Shown piece by piece: positions 54,800 through 64,000 of a stretch of 64,000 nt of DNA (the first letter of the stretch is position 1; the number at the start of each line of letters is the position of its first letter). Where the stretch lies: positions 1,674,001-1,738,000 of the forward strand of contig NZ_CP047210.1 in assembly GCF_030408775.1 (NCBI RefSeq), read 5' to 3'. Source of the DNA: Corynebacterium fournieri. Lineage in GTDB: Bacteria; Actinomycetota; Actinomycetes; Mycobacteriales; Mycobacteriaceae. A program made the translations under genes and the position numbers. The notes under the pieces are model-generated. The model did no database searches, was not told where the DNA came from, and saw only the letters and a program-made list of their open reading frames with translations.

Positions 54800-55843
54800 A
54801 TGAACTTTATGTCCTTTGTTTCCGCAAGTGTGGCGGTGCTTGCCGACTTCGACCGCGACGTCGCAATGGCCGCCGGGCTCTCACCGGGTCGGGTGCGCGA
54901 CTTAGCCCGGGTGCACGAAGCGTTTTACGGCCCGACGCGCTACACCCGCAAACAAGCCGAAGCCCTCACCCTCGCCGAGGGCATGCCGATCGACCAGCTC
55001 ATCCTGATAGAGAAGAAGCTGCGCGCCGTCGACGATACGGCAGAGCGCTGGCGCATCCGCCTTGATCTGGTGCGCCACCGCGGGGCCTTTCGCACACTGA
55101 GCAAACGCATCGCACGGTTGATCAAACCACCGGTCAAGCCCCCAGCCGCCGCGTGCCGGTTCACCCGCTCACGGGCCGGGATGCGCACCATGATTTTCAC
55201 CTACAACGAACGCGACCTCGCCGATGTCGAACACACGCTTCGCGCCATGATCGACAACACCACCCCCGCCGCCGCCCAACTCGCCGACGCACTGATGCAG
55301 CTTTTGCGCGACGGCGACACCATCCCGCACGCAACCTTCCGCCCGATCGTGTTGGTGCCGATCGCCAACTGGGCACGCATCCACGCCGGCACCGGCGACG
55401 ACGTCACCCTCACCTGCACCGACGGCACCACCATGACCGGAGCGCAATACCTCCAGCACGAATTCGGCGACATCCTCGAAGTCGCCGCGTTTCACCCCCA
55501 GCACGGCCCGGTCAACCTGTACAAGGCCCAGCGCTTCGCCAACGCGAAACAGAAAACAATGTCGAAGCTGTGCTGCCCGGCGTGCGCGTTTCCCGACTGC
55601 AAACACTCCGCCGAGACCACCCAGACCCACCACATCAGAGCATGGCGCTACGGCGGGATGACCAACATGGACAACCTCGCCGAACTGTGCCCCTTCCACA
55701 ACGGCGTCAACGCCGACAACCACCACGGCGCCTTCGGCTACATCAACAACCCGAACGGGCGCATCCGCTGGATCGCCCCCAACGGCACACACGTACCCAT
55801 GACCACCCCCGGCGCCATGGAACTGCTTTTCGACCCCACCTAA
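54800..55843 (+). CDS. HNH endonuclease (DUF222/13E12-type)
   Basis: The 347-residue protein has a helical N-terminal region like DUF222 proteins and a C-terminal HNH site: CCPACAFPDCKHS, TTQTHHIRAWRYGGMTNMDN and LAELCPFHNGV, with two zinc-binding Cys pairs. These nucleases are widespread, often multi-copy in actinobacteria, and have unknown targets. ATG 54800 is used. It interrupts the era-pdxY region and has the two DnaA boxes just upstream. Confidence 0.85.
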   Translation: MNFMSFVSASVAVLADFDRDVAMAAGLSPGRVRDLARVHEAFYGPTRYTRKQAEALTLAEGMPIDQLILIEKKLRAVDDTAERWRIRLDLVRHRGAFRTLSKRIARLIKPPVKPPAAACRFTRSRAGMRTMIFTYNERDLADVEHTLRAMIDNTTPAAAQLADALMQLLRDGDTIPHATFRPIVLVPIANWARIHAGTGDDVTLTCTDGTTMTGAQYLQHEFGDILEVAAFHPQHGPVNLYKAQRFANAKQKTMSKLCCPACAFPDCKHSAETTQTHHIRAWRYGGMTNMDNLAELCPFHNGVNADNHHGAFGYINNPNGRIRWIAPNGTHVPMTTPGAMELLFDPT

Positions 55844-55859
55844 CCCACCACACACAACA

Positions 55860-55880
55860 CCCGCCCCACACAGGGGCGGG
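55860..55880 (-). terminator. Hairpin between the convergent HNH and pdxY genes
   Basis: CCCGCCCC (55860-55867) pairs with GGGGCGGG (55873-55880) over a 5-base loop. On the - strand TGTTGTGTG follows it, so termination of pdxY is the better reading. Confidence 0.5.
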
Positions 55881-55903
55881 AAAAACAGCATGCCCGAAAA
55901 CGG

Positions 55904-56776
55904 CTAGAGGGCCTCGACCTCGAACTGCAGCTGCGGGTTGGCGTAAAAATCCTGCGCCTCAACCAGCTTGAGCTCCTGCGAATCTGCCTCGTAGGTCACG
56001 CGCAGCAGGTCGTAGACCGACGACGCCGTCTTCGCCAGCGCCTCCTTCGCCGCGGTGTGCAGGTCCTGGCCTGCAATACCGCGCAGGTAGTGGCCCGTGA
56101 ACAACGCCGCGGTGACGTCGCCGGAGCCGTTGCGCTTCACCGGCAGGCGCGGGGTGCGCACGATCCAAGAACCGTGGTCGTCCACGGCGATCATCTCAAT
56201 GGCGTCCTCGGGGGTTTCCGGGTGATTGACCGACGTGACCAACACCGTCAACGGGCCCATCTCGCGGGCGGCCTCGACGGCGGCGAGGGTGGAATCCAGG
56301 TCCACCACATCGCGCTCAGTGAGGTAGCCCAGCTCGAACTGGTTCGGGGTGATCAGATCGGCCACGGGCACCACCTTGTCGCGCAGCAGCGGCGGGATGG
56401 TGTCGGCGACGAAGCAGCCCGACTTCGCGTTGCCCATCACCGGGTCGCACGCGTAAATCGCGTCCGGGTTGGCGGCCTTGATGCGCGCGACGGCGTCGAT
56501 GATCACGTCGGCGATGTCGTCGCCGCCTTGGTAGCCGGACAGAATGGCGTCGATAAGCGGAAATGCCCCGCGGTCCTCAACGCCCTTGATCACGGACGAG
56601 ACATCCGCCGCCGGGATCATCGGGCCCTCCCACGCGCCGTAGCCCGTGTGGTTGGAGTAGTTCACCGTGTAGACGGGCCACACCTCGTGGCCGATGCGCT
56701 GCAAAGGAAAGACCGCTGCCGAGTTGCCGACATGGCCATACGCGACAGCGGACTGGATAGAGAGGATATTGCTCAT
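55904..56776 (-). CDS. pdxY: Pyridoxal kinase
   Basis: The 290-residue ribokinase-fold enzyme phosphorylates pyridoxal. It has LSIQSAVAYGHVGNSAAVFPL, VYTVNYSNHTGYGAWEG, ACDPVMGNAKSGCFVAD, ITPNQFELGYLTERDV and the anion hole LPVKRNGSGDVTAALFTGHYL with the catalytic Asp. ATG 56776 is used. It follows the dehydrogenase gene by 9 bp on the same strand. Confidence 0.92.
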   Translation of the reverse strand: MSNILSIQSAVAYGHVGNSAAVFPLQRIGHEVWPVYTVNYSNHTGYGAWEGPMIPAADVSSVIKGVEDRGAFPLIDAILSGYQGGDDIADVIIDAVARIKAANPDAIYACDPVMGNAKSGCFVADTIPPLLRDKVVPVADLITPNQFELGYLTERDVVDLDSTLAAVEAAREMGPLTVLVTSVNHPETPEDAIEMIAVDDHGSWIVRTPRLPVKRNGSGDVTAALFTGHYLRGIAGQDLHTAAKEALAKTASSVYDLLRVTYEADSQELKLVEAQDFYANPQLQFEVEAL

Positions 56777-56785
56777 ACGAGCATC

Positions 56786-57850
56786 TTAGAGCTCCGGCGA
56801 CACCAGGATCTTCACTGCGGTCTCGTTGCGGTTGATCAGGGTGTCAAAGCCTTCGTCGACCACACCGTCGAAGCCGATCTTGCCGGTGATGAACGGCTTG
56901 AGATCGACCTTGCCGGACTCGACGAGCTTGATGGTCGCCGGGTGGTCGTGCGCGTAGCCGATGATGCCGCGCAGGGTCAGCTCCTTCATCACCACAGCGT
57001 GGATGTCCAGCTCAGCCTTCTTCGACCAGATGGACTCCACCACGAGGGTGCCCTTGAGCTTCAGGCAATCGACGAGCTGGTCGAGCACGACGTTGACGGA
57101 GGTGGCCTCGAAAGCGACGTCGACGCCCTTGCCGTCAGTGATCTTCAGCACCTCTTCCTTCAGGTCCTGCTTCGACGGGTCGATGGCGTAGTCGGCCACC
57201 CCGGCGTCCAGGGCCTTCTGGCGGCGCAGCTCAGACAGCTCGGAGACGATGACCGTGCAGCCGTACGCCTTCGCCACAGCGGCGGTGAGCACACCAATCG
57301 GGCCGGCACCGCCGATGAGCGCCACGTCGCCCTCCTTCGCCTCAGAGGCGACGAAGGCGTGGTGGGCGACGGACAGCGGCTCGATCAGCGCGGCCTCGTC
57401 CAGCGGCACGTCGTTGCTGATCGGGTGGACCCAGCGGCGCTGCACCGCAACCTTCTCGGACAGGCCGCCGCCACCGCCGGCGAGACCGATGAAGTTCACG
57501 TCCGGGTGCAGGTTGTACGGGCCCGGCTCCTTCGGGTCGACGTCGTCCGGCAGGACGTACGGCTCAACGACGACGTGCTGGCCGACCTCAAGGTCGTCCA
57601 CGCCCTCGCCGAGCTCCGCGACGACACCGGAGAACTCGTGGCCGAGGGTGACCGGCGGCTCCTCGCCCGTGATCGGGTGCGGGTGACCCGGCTTCGGGCA
57701 GAAGATCGGGCCCTCGAGGTACTCGTGAAGGTCGGTGCCGCAGATGCCGCACCAGGCGATGTCGATGAGCACCTCGCCGGGGCCGGCAACCGGGGCGTCA
57801 ATGTCCTCGACGCGGATGTCCTTCTGGCCGTAGTAACGCACAGCGCGCAT
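56786..57850 (-). CDS. bdhA: Zinc-type 2,3-butanediol dehydrogenase-like
   Basis: The 354-residue medium-chain dehydrogenase has the catalytic zinc residues in CGICGTDLHEYL and PVTLGHEFSGVV, and the NAD motif VALIGGAGPIGVLTAAVAKA, followed by VIVSELSELRRQKAL. These patterns fit the (R,R)-2,3-butanediol dehydrogenase branch. The four-Cys structural zinc loop of many relatives is missing (EPYVLPDDVDPKEPGPYNL there). ATG 57850 has GAGGAG upstream. Substrate could be acetoin/butanediol or another diol. Confidence 0.85.
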   Translation of the reverse strand: MRAVRYYGQKDIRVEDIDAPVAGPGEVLIDIAWCGICGTDLHEYLEGPIFCPKPGHPHPITGEEPPVTLGHEFSGVVAELGEGVDDLEVGQHVVVEPYVLPDDVDPKEPGPYNLHPDVNFIGLAGGGGGLSEKVAVQRRWVHPISNDVPLDEAALIEPLSVAHHAFVASEAKEGDVALIGGAGPIGVLTAAVAKAYGCTVIVSELSELRRQKALDAGVADYAIDPSKQDLKEEVLKITDGKGVDVAFEATSVNVVLDQLVDCLKLKGTLVVESIWSKKAELDIHAVVMKELTLRGIIGYAHDHPATIKLVESGKVDLKPFITGKIGFDGVVDEGFDTLINRNETAVKILVSPEL

Positions 57851-57909
57851 GGGAAGCTCCTCTCGGTGGAAAAACCAGCTTACGGGCCTAATTCTACCCA
57901 AAAGTGCGA

Positions 57910-59226
57910 CTATTCGCCCGCGAGCGGCTCTGTGGCCTCCGCCACTGAAACCAACACCGTGCGCGTCTTCATCCGGCCGCGGCGGTCGCGCCCGCCCTCC
58001 GCGGTGTAGCGCACCCCGTCGCGCAGAATCGACGACCCGGGCAGTGGCACACGCCCCAGCTCAAACGACAGCAACCCGGCAACGGTCTCGACGTTGTCCA
58101 CCACGTCCTCGGGATACTCCAGCTCGTAGTCCAGGTGGTCCGCCAGGTAATCCACCAGGTCGTCCAGCGGCAGGCGCGCCTGCACGCGGAACACGCGCGG
58201 CTCGACCTCCGTGATCGGTGCTTCCTCGTCCTCGTCGTACTCGTCGGTGATCTCGCCGACGATCTCCTCCAGCAGGTCCTCCATGGTCAAAAGGCCGGCG
58301 ACGGTACCGTATTCGTCGATAAGCAGCGCGATGTGCGTGTTCGCCTGCTGCATCTCCTTAAGCAACACATCCAGCGGCTTCGAATCCGGGATGAACAGCG
58401 GCTCGCGCATGAACTCGGTGATTTCCGTGGCGGGATCGAGCGGGACGCCGCGCTCGTTGAACATGTCCTTCAGGTAAGCCACGCCGACGATCTCGTCGAC
58501 GCTCTCCCCGATCACTGGCACACGCGAATGCCCCGAACGCACCATCAGCGCGGTGGCCTGGCGGGCGGTTTTCTCGCCCTCGATCCACACCATCTCCGGG
58601 CGCGGCACCATCACCTGGCGCGCGTAGCTGGAGGCGAGGTCGAAGATGTTCTGGATCATGCGGCCCTCGGTGGTTTCCACCACGCCCTTCTCCTGCGCCA
58701 CCTCGACCATCTCGCGCAGCTCCACCTCGGTGGCGTAGGGGCCGTCGCGGAAGTCCTCGCCGGGGTGGAACAGGTTGCCCACCCAAATCAGCAGCTTTGC
58801 GACGGGCCCAAGGACCGCCTGGAACACCCCCAAGCCCTGCGCGGCCTTGAGTGAAATGGTGTAGGGGTTGCGCTTGCCCGCGGTGCGCGCGAACACGCCG
58901 ACGATGGAAAACTGCAGCAACGTCACCACAACCACCGCCACCGCAATCGCCCACCCGACAGACGGCAGCAGGTCCATCGCGACCATCGCGGCCGTAACGG
59001 AGGCGACGACGTCCAGCACCGTTTTCACCAGCACAAGCGTGTTGACGTGGTTCGCCCGGTGGTCCACCACCCGCAAAAGCGCCGCGGCACCGGGCACGTC
59101 GTCTTTGACCATGCCCTCCACACGGGCGCGCGAAATGGGTGCGAGCGCGGACTCGATGGAGCCGAGCAGTCCGGACAGCAGCAACGCGACAACGGCGACC
59201 GCCGCGTAGGTAAAGGTCAGGCTCAC
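57910..59226 (-). CDS. CNNM/CorC (hemolysin-type) membrane transporter with CBS pair
   Basis: The 438-residue protein has an N-terminal DUF21 membrane domain ([60 protein letters not shown]), a CBS pair (about 205-330: [55 protein letters not shown]) and a CorC_HlyC domain. Mg/Co efflux is the usual role. It overlaps ybeY by 4 bases. Confidence 0.9.
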   Translation of the reverse strand: MSLTFTYAAVAVVALLLSGLLGSIESALAPISRARVEGMVKDDVPGAAALLRVVDHRANHVNTLVLVKTVLDVVASVTAAMVAMDLLPSVGWAIAVAVVVVTLLQFSIVGVFARTAGKRNPYTISLKAAQGLGVFQAVLGPVAKLLIWVGNLFHPGEDFRDGPYATEVELREMVEVAQEKGVVETTEGRMIQNIFDLASSYARQVMVPRPEMVWIEGEKTARQATALMVRSGHSRVPVIGESVDEIVGVAYLKDMFNERGVPLDPATEITEFMREPLFIPDSKPLDVLLKEMQQANTHIALLIDEYGTVAGLLTMEDLLEEIVGEITDEYDEDEEAPITEVEPRVFRVQARLPLDDLVDYLADHLDYELEYPEDVVDNVETVAGLLSFELGRVPLPGSSILRDGVRYTAEGGRDRRGRMKTRTVLVSVAEATEPLAGE

Positions 59227-59789
59227 TCGGCGCCCTTCATCAGCTTGTCCAACTCGTCGCGGTCCGCCGCCGAGGGGAAGGCGTGCGCGCCGGTGGGTTT
59301 GGGCTGGTACTCAACCCCGCGGCGGGCAAGGTCGTCGTACCAGTCCGCCAAAATTTCGTTCTGCAGGGCGAACATTTCACGCTCGTCCTGCGGCTCGATG
59401 TGGTCGTAGCCCAACAGGTGCAGCACGCCGTGGACGGTCAGCAGCGCCATCTCGTGAGCGAGGTCGTGGCCGGCCATCTCGGCCTGCTTCCGGTCGTAGG
59501 ACGGGCACAAAATGATGTCGCCGAGCATCGCCGGGCCAGGCGCGTCCGCATCGGGGCGGCCACCGCCCGGAGTGAGCTCGTCCATGGGAAAGCTCATCAC
59601 GTCCGTGGGGCCTTCCAGGTCCATCCAGCGCACGTGCAGGTCGGCCATCGTGTTCTCATCCACCAGCGTGATGGTGGCCTCGGTGTCGGGGTGGACGTCC
59701 ATGGAACGCATGGCGTACGAGGCGACGTCGACAAGCATCTGCTCATTGACTTCCGCCTCGCCGGACTCGTTTAGCACTTCGATGCTCAT
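59223..59789 (-). CDS. ybeY: Endoribonuclease YbeY
   Basis: YbeY matures rRNA and checks ribosomes. The 188-residue protein has [20 protein letters not shown], the H-x3-H-x5-H zinc motif, and the family strand [10 protein letters not shown]. It overlaps phoH by 4 bases, the usual phoH-ybeY order. Confidence 0.94.
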   Translation of the reverse strand: MSIEVLNESGEAEVNEQMLVDVASYAMRSMDVHPDTEATITLVDENTMADLHVRWMDLEGPTDVMSFPMDELTPGGGRPDADAPGPAMLGDIILCPSYDRKQAEMAGHDLAHEMALLTVHGVLHLLGYDHIEPQDEREMFALQNEILADWYDDLARRGVEYQPKPTGAHAFPSAADRDELDKLMKGAE

Positions 59790-60808
59790 CGCGATGCCTC
59801 CGCTTCCCGCTCCGCCTCGATGGCCTGCTGGCGCTTCTCGTAGCGCAGCGCGTTCTGCGCGTCGTGCCGGTCGTAAGCGGCGACGATGCGCGAAATCAGG
59901 TGGTGGCGCACCACGTCGGTGGCGGAGAGTTCCTGGAAGGAAATGTCGTCGATATCCGCCAGGATGCGACGCGCCACGCGCAGGCCCGACACGGTGCCGC
60001 GCGGCAGATCCACCTGGGAGGTATCGCCGGTGACCACCATCTTCGAGCCGAAGCCCAAACGGGTGAGGAACATCTTCATCTGCGCGCCCGTGGTGTTTTG
60101 TGCCTCGTCCAAGATGACAAACGCGTCGGAGAGGGTGCGGCCGCGCATGTAGGCCAGCGGCGCGACCTCGATGATGCCGGCCTCAATGAGCTTCGGAATC
60201 GCCTCCGGGTCCATCATGTCGCGCAGCGAGTCGTACAGCGGGCGCAGGTAGGGGTCGATCTTGTCGCTTAGCGTGCCGGGCAAAAAGCCAAGCTTCTCGC
60301 CGGCCTCCACCGCGGGGCGCGTCAAAATGATGCGCTTGACTTCCTTGTTCTGCAGCGCCTGCACACCCTTCGCCACGGCCAGGTACGTCTTGCCGGAGCC
60401 GGCTGGGCCGATGCCGAAGGTGATGGTGTTGTCGTCGATCGCGTCGACGTAGGCGCGCTGCCCGTGGGTCTTGGGGCGGATGACCTTGCCGCGGCGGGAG
60501 ATGATCTCCTCGCCCAAAATGTCGGCCACGGAGCCGGGGGCTTCGGCCTCCATGATGCGCACGGCCTGAATCACCGTGTCGGTGCCCAGTGGCACGCCGC
60601 GGCGCGCCATGGACTCGAGCTCTTCGACCACGCGCAGCGCGTGCGCCGCCTGCTCCGCATGCCCCTTGACGGTCAGCTCGGTGCCGCGGGCGTGGAAGCC
60701 CACCCCGAGCTGGTCTTCGAGCACCCGCAGGTTGTCGTCGTTGATTCCCAGAACGGACTGCGCGTATGCCGAGTCGAGCTCGACTTTGCGCATCACCATT
60801 TCTTCCAT
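59786..60808 (-). CDS. phoH: PhoH-family ATPase
   Basis: The 340-residue P-loop ATPase has Walker [40 protein letters not shown], and Walker [21 protein letters not shown], then [17 protein letters not shown]. It likely works with YbeY in RNA processing. The start ATG 60808 ([10 protein letters not shown]) is set by a normal family start; a longer frame would overlap rsmE. Confidence 0.92.
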   Translation of the reverse strand: MEEMVMRKVELDSAYAQSVLGINDDNLRVLEDQLGVGFHARGTELTVKGHAEQAAHALRVVEELESMARRGVPLGTDTVIQAVRIMEAEAPGSVADILGEEIISRRGKVIRPKTHGQRAYVDAIDDNTITFGIGPAGSGKTYLAVAKGVQALQNKEVKRIILTRPAVEAGEKLGFLPGTLSDKIDPYLRPLYDSLRDMMDPEAIPKLIEAGIIEVAPLAYMRGRTLSDAFVILDEAQNTTGAQMKMFLTRLGFGSKMVVTGDTSQVDLPRGTVSGLRVARRILADIDDISFQELSATDVVRHHLISRIVAAYDRHDAQNALRYEKRQQAIEAEREAEASR

Positions 60809-60819
60809 GGGGGCCAACC

Positions 60820-61539
60820 CTACCAGCGGGAGGTCAACGCCCCGATGGCGCAAAGGCCCGCAAACGCCGCAGACGCGGTGCGCAGCACCTCCGGCCCGAG
60901 CTTGACCGGATGGGCGCCGAGCGCCTCAAGTTCGTCGGCGCCGATGCCGCCTTCCGGGCCGACGATGAGCCAGATGTCCTCGCCGAGCGCGCCGAAGTCG
61001 ACGTCCCGGATGGCGTCGGTGGCGTCTTCGTGCAGCACCAGCGCGTGAGCCTCGTTTCTCGGCTCACGCAAAAAGGCGGCGAGTTGGTTCGTCGTCACGG
61101 GCTCTGCCACTTCGGGCACCCACGCCCGGCGGGCCTGCTTCGCGCTGGCCAGCGCCTGGGCACGCCACTTATCCACCTGTTTGGCCTGCTTGTTCGCCGG
61201 CCACCGGGCGATGGTGCGGTGCGAAATCCACGGCACGATCGCGTCCGCCCCGCCCTGGACCGCCAGGTCGACGGCCAGCTCGGCGCGCTCGCCTTTGGGC
61301 ACCGCCTGCACGACCGTCACGCGGGGTGTGGGTTGCGGGATGCGCTCCAGCTTGTCGACGTCACACTCCACGCCCCGCGCATCGATCCGGGTGACGGTGG
61401 CTTCGGCGGTGGTGCCGTGGCCGTCGAAAAGCATGATGCGCTCGCCGGGCTGGATGCGCTTGACATGGGCGTGCTTAGCCTCGGCGCCGGCGAGTGTGCC
61501 GGCGGCCGGGTCGTCGGCGAGGAAGTACGGCAGGCTCAT
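60820..61539 (-). CDS. rsmE: 16S rRNA (uracil-1498-N3)-methyltransferase
   Basis: RsmE methylates U1498 of 16S rRNA. The 239-residue SPOUT protein starts [20 protein letters not shown], has [33 protein letters not shown], and the SAM-binding knot [19 protein letters not shown] with [16 protein letters not shown] 61539 overlaps the dnaJ stop by 4 bases. Confidence 0.93.
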   Translation of the reverse strand: MSLPYFLADDPAAGTLAGAEAKHAHVKRIQPGERIMLFDGHGTTAEATVTRIDARGVECDVDKLERIPQPTPRVTVVQAVPKGERAELAVDLAVQGGADAIVPWISHRTIARWPANKQAKQVDKWRAQALASAKQARRAWVPEVAEPVTTNQLAAFLREPRNEAHALVLHEDATDAIRDVDFGALGEDIWLIVGPEGGIGADELEALGAHPVKLGPEVLRTASAAFAGLCAIGALTSRW

Positions 61540-62672
61540 CGGCGGAACTTGCCGCGCATGCGGGAGAAGAACCCGTCGTGCGCCTCGTCGGACTCGACGT
61601 GGACGGCCGGGTTGTCCTGGTGGCCGTCGCGCAGGTCCTCCAATGCGGCGCGCTCGTCGTTCGTCAGCGCGGTGGGAACGGTGACCTGCACGTGCGCGAT
61701 CATGTCGCCGGCGCCCTCGGCGCGCAGTCGCGGCATGCCCTCGCCCTGCAGGTGAATGGTGTCTCCCGGCTGGGTGCCGCCGGGCACCTCGATGGCGGTG
61801 GGCTGCCCGGCCAGGTTGTCCACGGAAAGCTCGGTGCCCAACGCCGCGTCGTACATGGGCACGGTCAGACGCAGGTGCAGGTCGTTGTTCTCCCGCATGA
61901 ACACGGGGTGCGGCTGGACCTGGACCTCCACGTACAGGTCGCCGGCCGGGCCGCCGCCGTGGCCGACCTCGCCCTGGTTGGCCATGCGGATGCGCATGCC
62001 GGAGTTGATGCCGGCGGGGATGTTCACCGTCAGGTCGCGGGTGGCGCGCACGCGCCCGTCTCCGGCGCACTGGGTGCACGGGTCCTTGATCACCTCGCCG
62101 TAGCCGTGGCAGGTGGGGCACTCGCGGGTGGTCATGACGTTGCCCAGGAAGGACTGCTGCATCTCCTGGACCTGGCCCGCGCCGCCGCAGGTGCCGCAGG
62201 GCACCGGCTTCGCCTCGGTTTTGGACCCGGTGCCGTGGCACTTGTCGCACAGCACGGCGGTATCCACCGTGACCTCTTTCTTCGCGCCCGCGAAGGCCTC
62301 TTCCAGGGTGATGCTGGTGCGCAGCAGGGCATCGTTGCCCGGCTGCACGCGCGAGCGCGGCTGGCGCGCGCCTGCCCCGCCGCCGAAGAACGCCTCGAAG
62401 ATGTCGCCCAAGCCGCCACCGCCGAACCCGGCCGCGCCGCCCATGCCGCCGCCGGCCTCCATCGGATCCCCGCCGCGGTCCACGATCGCGCGTTTCTGCG
62501 GGTCCAGCAGCACCTCCTGGGCCGCCGCGATCTCCGCGAACTTCTCGGCCGCCTCTTCGGACGGGTTAACGTCCGGGTGGTACTTGCGCGCCAGTTTGCG
62601 GTACGCCTTCTTAATCTCCTGCTCGGTGGCTTCCTGGTCCACGCCGAGGATGCCGTAGTAATCGCGAGCCAT
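61536..62672 (-). CDS. dnaJ2: Chaperone DnaJ (actinobacterial DnaJ2)
   Basis: The 378-residue co-chaperone of DnaK has the J-domain ([20 protein letters not shown], then the HPD motif in [11 protein letters not shown]), a Gly-rich region, four CxxCxGxG zinc repeats ([32 protein letters not shown]) and a C-terminal substrate part. It lies downstream of hrcA as in actinobacteria. ATG 62672 starts MARDYYG. Confidence 0.95.
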   Translation of the reverse strand: MARDYYGILGVDQEATEQEIKKAYRKLARKYHPDVNPSEEAAEKFAEIAAAQEVLLDPQKRAIVDRGGDPMEAGGGMGGAAGFGGGGLGDIFEAFFGGGAGARQPRSRVQPGNDALLRTSITLEEAFAGAKKEVTVDTAVLCDKCHGTGSKTEAKPVPCGTCGGAGQVQEMQQSFLGNVMTTRECPTCHGYGEVIKDPCTQCAGDGRVRATRDLTVNIPAGINSGMRIRMANQGEVGHGGGPAGDLYVEVQVQPHPVFMRENNDLHLRLTVPMYDAALGTELSVDNLAGQPTAIEVPGGTQPGDTIHLQGEGMPRLRAEGAGDMIAHVQVTVPTALTNDERAALEDLRDGHQDNPAVHVESDEAHDGFFSRMRGKFRR

Positions 62673-62682
62673 ATCTTCCCTT

Positions 62683-63696
62683 CTATTCGCCCCGCAGGAT
62701 GCGGCTGATGTAGCGGGCCACGGTGGCAACCTTCTGCATGGTACCGGGGTAGTCCATGTGGGTCGGACCCACTACCCCGAGCCCGCCGAGTGCCTCGTCG
62801 CCCGAGCCATACGCTGTTGTAACAATCGAGGCGCGCGAAAATTCCTCGTCCTCGTTTTCGCGCCCGATGCGCACTGACACCCGCTCTAATTCCTGGGCGC
62901 CGGCGAGCAGTTTGAGCACCACCACCTGCTGCTCTAGCGCGTCAATCACACCTTGCAGGCCGCCGGAGGGCACCACTAGGTTCGATGAGCCGGCGATGAT
63001 CAGCCGGTCCGGCGACGCGTCCACGAGGGTGGTGATCAGCACCTCAGCCGCCCGGCTGGCGGGATCGGCCAAATGCGGCGGCGCCTTCGCGGTCAGGCGG
63101 GCCAGCTCGGCGGAGGCGTCGCGCATGGTCGCGCCGACAAGGGCGTCGTTAAGCAAATCGCGCAGCAGCCGCACCCCGTCCTCGCCGATGGGCGCGGCAA
63201 GGTCGACGTTGCGCTGGTCCACGCGCCCGGCGTCGGTGATGAGTACGAGCAACAGGCGCGTCGGGGTCAGCTCCACCACCTCGCAGTGCTTCACGCGCGA
63301 GACGTTTAAGGTGGGCAGCTGCACCACCGCCGCCTGGTTGGTCAGCTGCGCGAGCAGCTGCACGGAGCGGCGCAGCACGTCTTCGAGGTCCACGCCGTTT
63401 TCCAAAAAGTCCAAAATCGCGTGCCGTTCGGCGGCGGAGAGCGGCTTGACGTCGTGCAGCGCGTCCACGAACGCGCGGTAGCCGGCCTCCGTGGGGATGC
63501 GCCCGGACGACGCGTGGGTTTGGGAGATGTAGCCCTGCTGCTCCAGCACCGCCATGTCGTTGCGGATAGTCGCGGAGCTGACCCCCATCTTGTGCCGCTC
63601 CACCAGCGACTTCGACCCCACGGGTTCCTGGCTGGCAATGTAGTCGGCCACGATCGCGCGCAGCACCGCTTGGCGCCGCTGGTCCGCAGTACCCAT
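62683..63696 (-). CDS. hrcA: Heat-inducible repressor HrcA
   Basis: HrcA represses groE/dnaK-type genes through CIRCE sites. The 337-residue protein has the N-terminal winged helix ([56 protein letters not shown]) and the C-terminal dimer part ([16 protein letters not shown]-like, [14 protein letters not shown]). No CIRCE site is visible near it. ATG 63696 is used. Confidence 0.95.
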   Translation of the reverse strand: MGTADQRRQAVLRAIVADYIASQEPVGSKSLVERHKMGVSSATIRNDMAVLEQQGYISQTHASSGRIPTEAGYRAFVDALHDVKPLSAAERHAILDFLENGVDLEDVLRRSVQLLAQLTNQAAVVQLPTLNVSRVKHCEVVELTPTRLLLVLITDAGRVDQRNVDLAAPIGEDGVRLLRDLLNDALVGATMRDASAELARLTAKAPPHLADPASRAAEVLITTLVDASPDRLIIAGSSNLVVPSGGLQGVIDALEQQVVVLKLLAGAQELERVSVRIGRENEDEEFSRASIVTTAYGSGDEALGGLGVVGPTHMDYPGTMQKVATVARYISRILRGE

Positions 63697-63705
63697 CACG
63701 CCTCC

Positions 63706-64000
63706 TTACTCGGCTGCCAGGATATCGGTGATGATGCCGTCTGCAAGAAGCCGCCCTTCGTCCGTCAGCCGCAGCCGCTCGTCCGCCTGAAGCAGGCCCG
63801 CGCGCACATGCCTATCGACGACGTCCCGCGCCCCCGCACCAACCCACCCCGCCGGGATGCCTTCTTTCAGGCGCAGCCCCAGCATGACCGCCTCGGTGTG
63901 GGCTTCGGCCTCGGTGATGGTTTCGCGGTCCTGGATGGGCAGGATGCCGTCGCTAAGCAGCTGCGCATACTTCTCGGGGCGCTTGACGTTGAAGAAGCGC
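63706..64000 (-). CDS. hemW: HemW/HemN-like radical SAM protein, C-terminal part only
   Basis: The frame enters from the right edge and ends at 63706. The visible about 97 residues include RFFNVKRPEKYAQLL near the edge, TEAEAHTEAVMLGLRL and a C-terminus ERLRLTDEGRLLADGIITDI, which fits the end of HemW (heme chaperone-like) proteins. The gene lies 9 bp upstream of hrcA. The radical SAM core is outside the window. Confidence 0.85.
   Translation of the reverse strand, partial: RFFNVKRPEKYAQLLSDGILPIQDRETITEAEAHTEAVMLGLRLKEGIPAGWVGAGARDVVDRHVRAGLLQADERLRLTDEGRLLADGIITDILAAE

Noticed and set aside
56057-58009. A 650-codon open frame on the + strand across pdxY and the dehydrogenase
   Set aside because: It is the complement of two clear genes in high-GC DNA and its translation is rich in Arg/His/Val without any family; a GC-rich shadow.
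61540-62250. The long upstream extension of the rsmE frame
   Set aside because: It overlaps dnaJ on the same strand in another frame; the true start at 61539 fits the family.
62683-63696. CIRCE element for HrcA autoregulation
   Set aside because: I saw no TTAGCACTC/GAGTGCTAA pair near hrcA or dnaJ.

Overview
The window looks like a chromosome segment of a high-GC Actinobacterium, most probably a Corynebacterium. The evidence is the run glyS - ArsR-type regulator - zur - uppS - recO - era, the run CNNM protein - ybeY - phoH - rsmE - dnaJ - hrcA - hemW, the run mazG - eno - ftsB - DUF501 - ppx, and a cory-CC-star/ArsA pair. All family calls come from reading the translated sequence; no database search was run. 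LAYOUT. (1) 0-1 kb: an apparently N-terminally truncated DJ-1/PfpI gene. (2) About 1.1-29.6 kb: a large surface-polysaccharide locus. It holds sugar-nucleotide genes (galE-like, galU, ugd, wecC, wecB), seven glycosyltransferase genes (several multidomain), an alpha/beta-hydrolase fused to a TupA-like ATP-grasp ligase, two asparagine-synthase-like proteins, a DUF6270 SGNH-like protein, three small unknown proteins and a two-gene Wzm/Wzt-type ABC exporter. A CAU-anticodon tRNA sits between the glycosyltransferases and wecC. Most of this locus has visibly lower GC and different codon use from the rest; ugd is a core-like exception. (3) 29.7-37.4 kb: core block with a small YtxH-like protein, ppx, DUF501, a Doc/Panacea toxin-antitoxin pair inserted before ftsB, eno, a lytic transglycosylase, a PorB/PorC-like secreted protein, mazG and an OGG-like protein. 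(4) 37.4-45.5 kb: dnaG followed by an accessory stretch: a lipoprotein RNase with a barstar inhibitor, a Phd/RelE-type pair, a DUF559 nuclease, cstA, cory-CC-star and arsA. Two related 72-bp hairpin repeats bracket the Phd/RelE/DUF559 part. (5) 45.5-64 kb: dgt, a TPM-domain membrane protein, two small membrane-associated unknowns, then the glyS-to-hemW core run, interrupted by an HNH nuclease, pdxY and a butanediol-type dehydrogenase. HOW IT WORKS TOGETHER. Region 2 is best read as an ABC-transporter-dependent capsule or secondary wall polymer pathway. Uronic acid precursors (UDP-GlcA from Ugd, UDP-ManNAcA from WecB/WecC) would be polymerised in the cytoplasm, decorated by amide- or peptide-forming enzymes (TupA-like and AsnB-like) and exported by Wzm/Wzt. 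The most striking non-gene signal is the 11-mer GCYTATCGACG, which I count 15 times on both strands. It lies mainly in the core-like DNA and is absent from nearly all of the polysaccharide locus.
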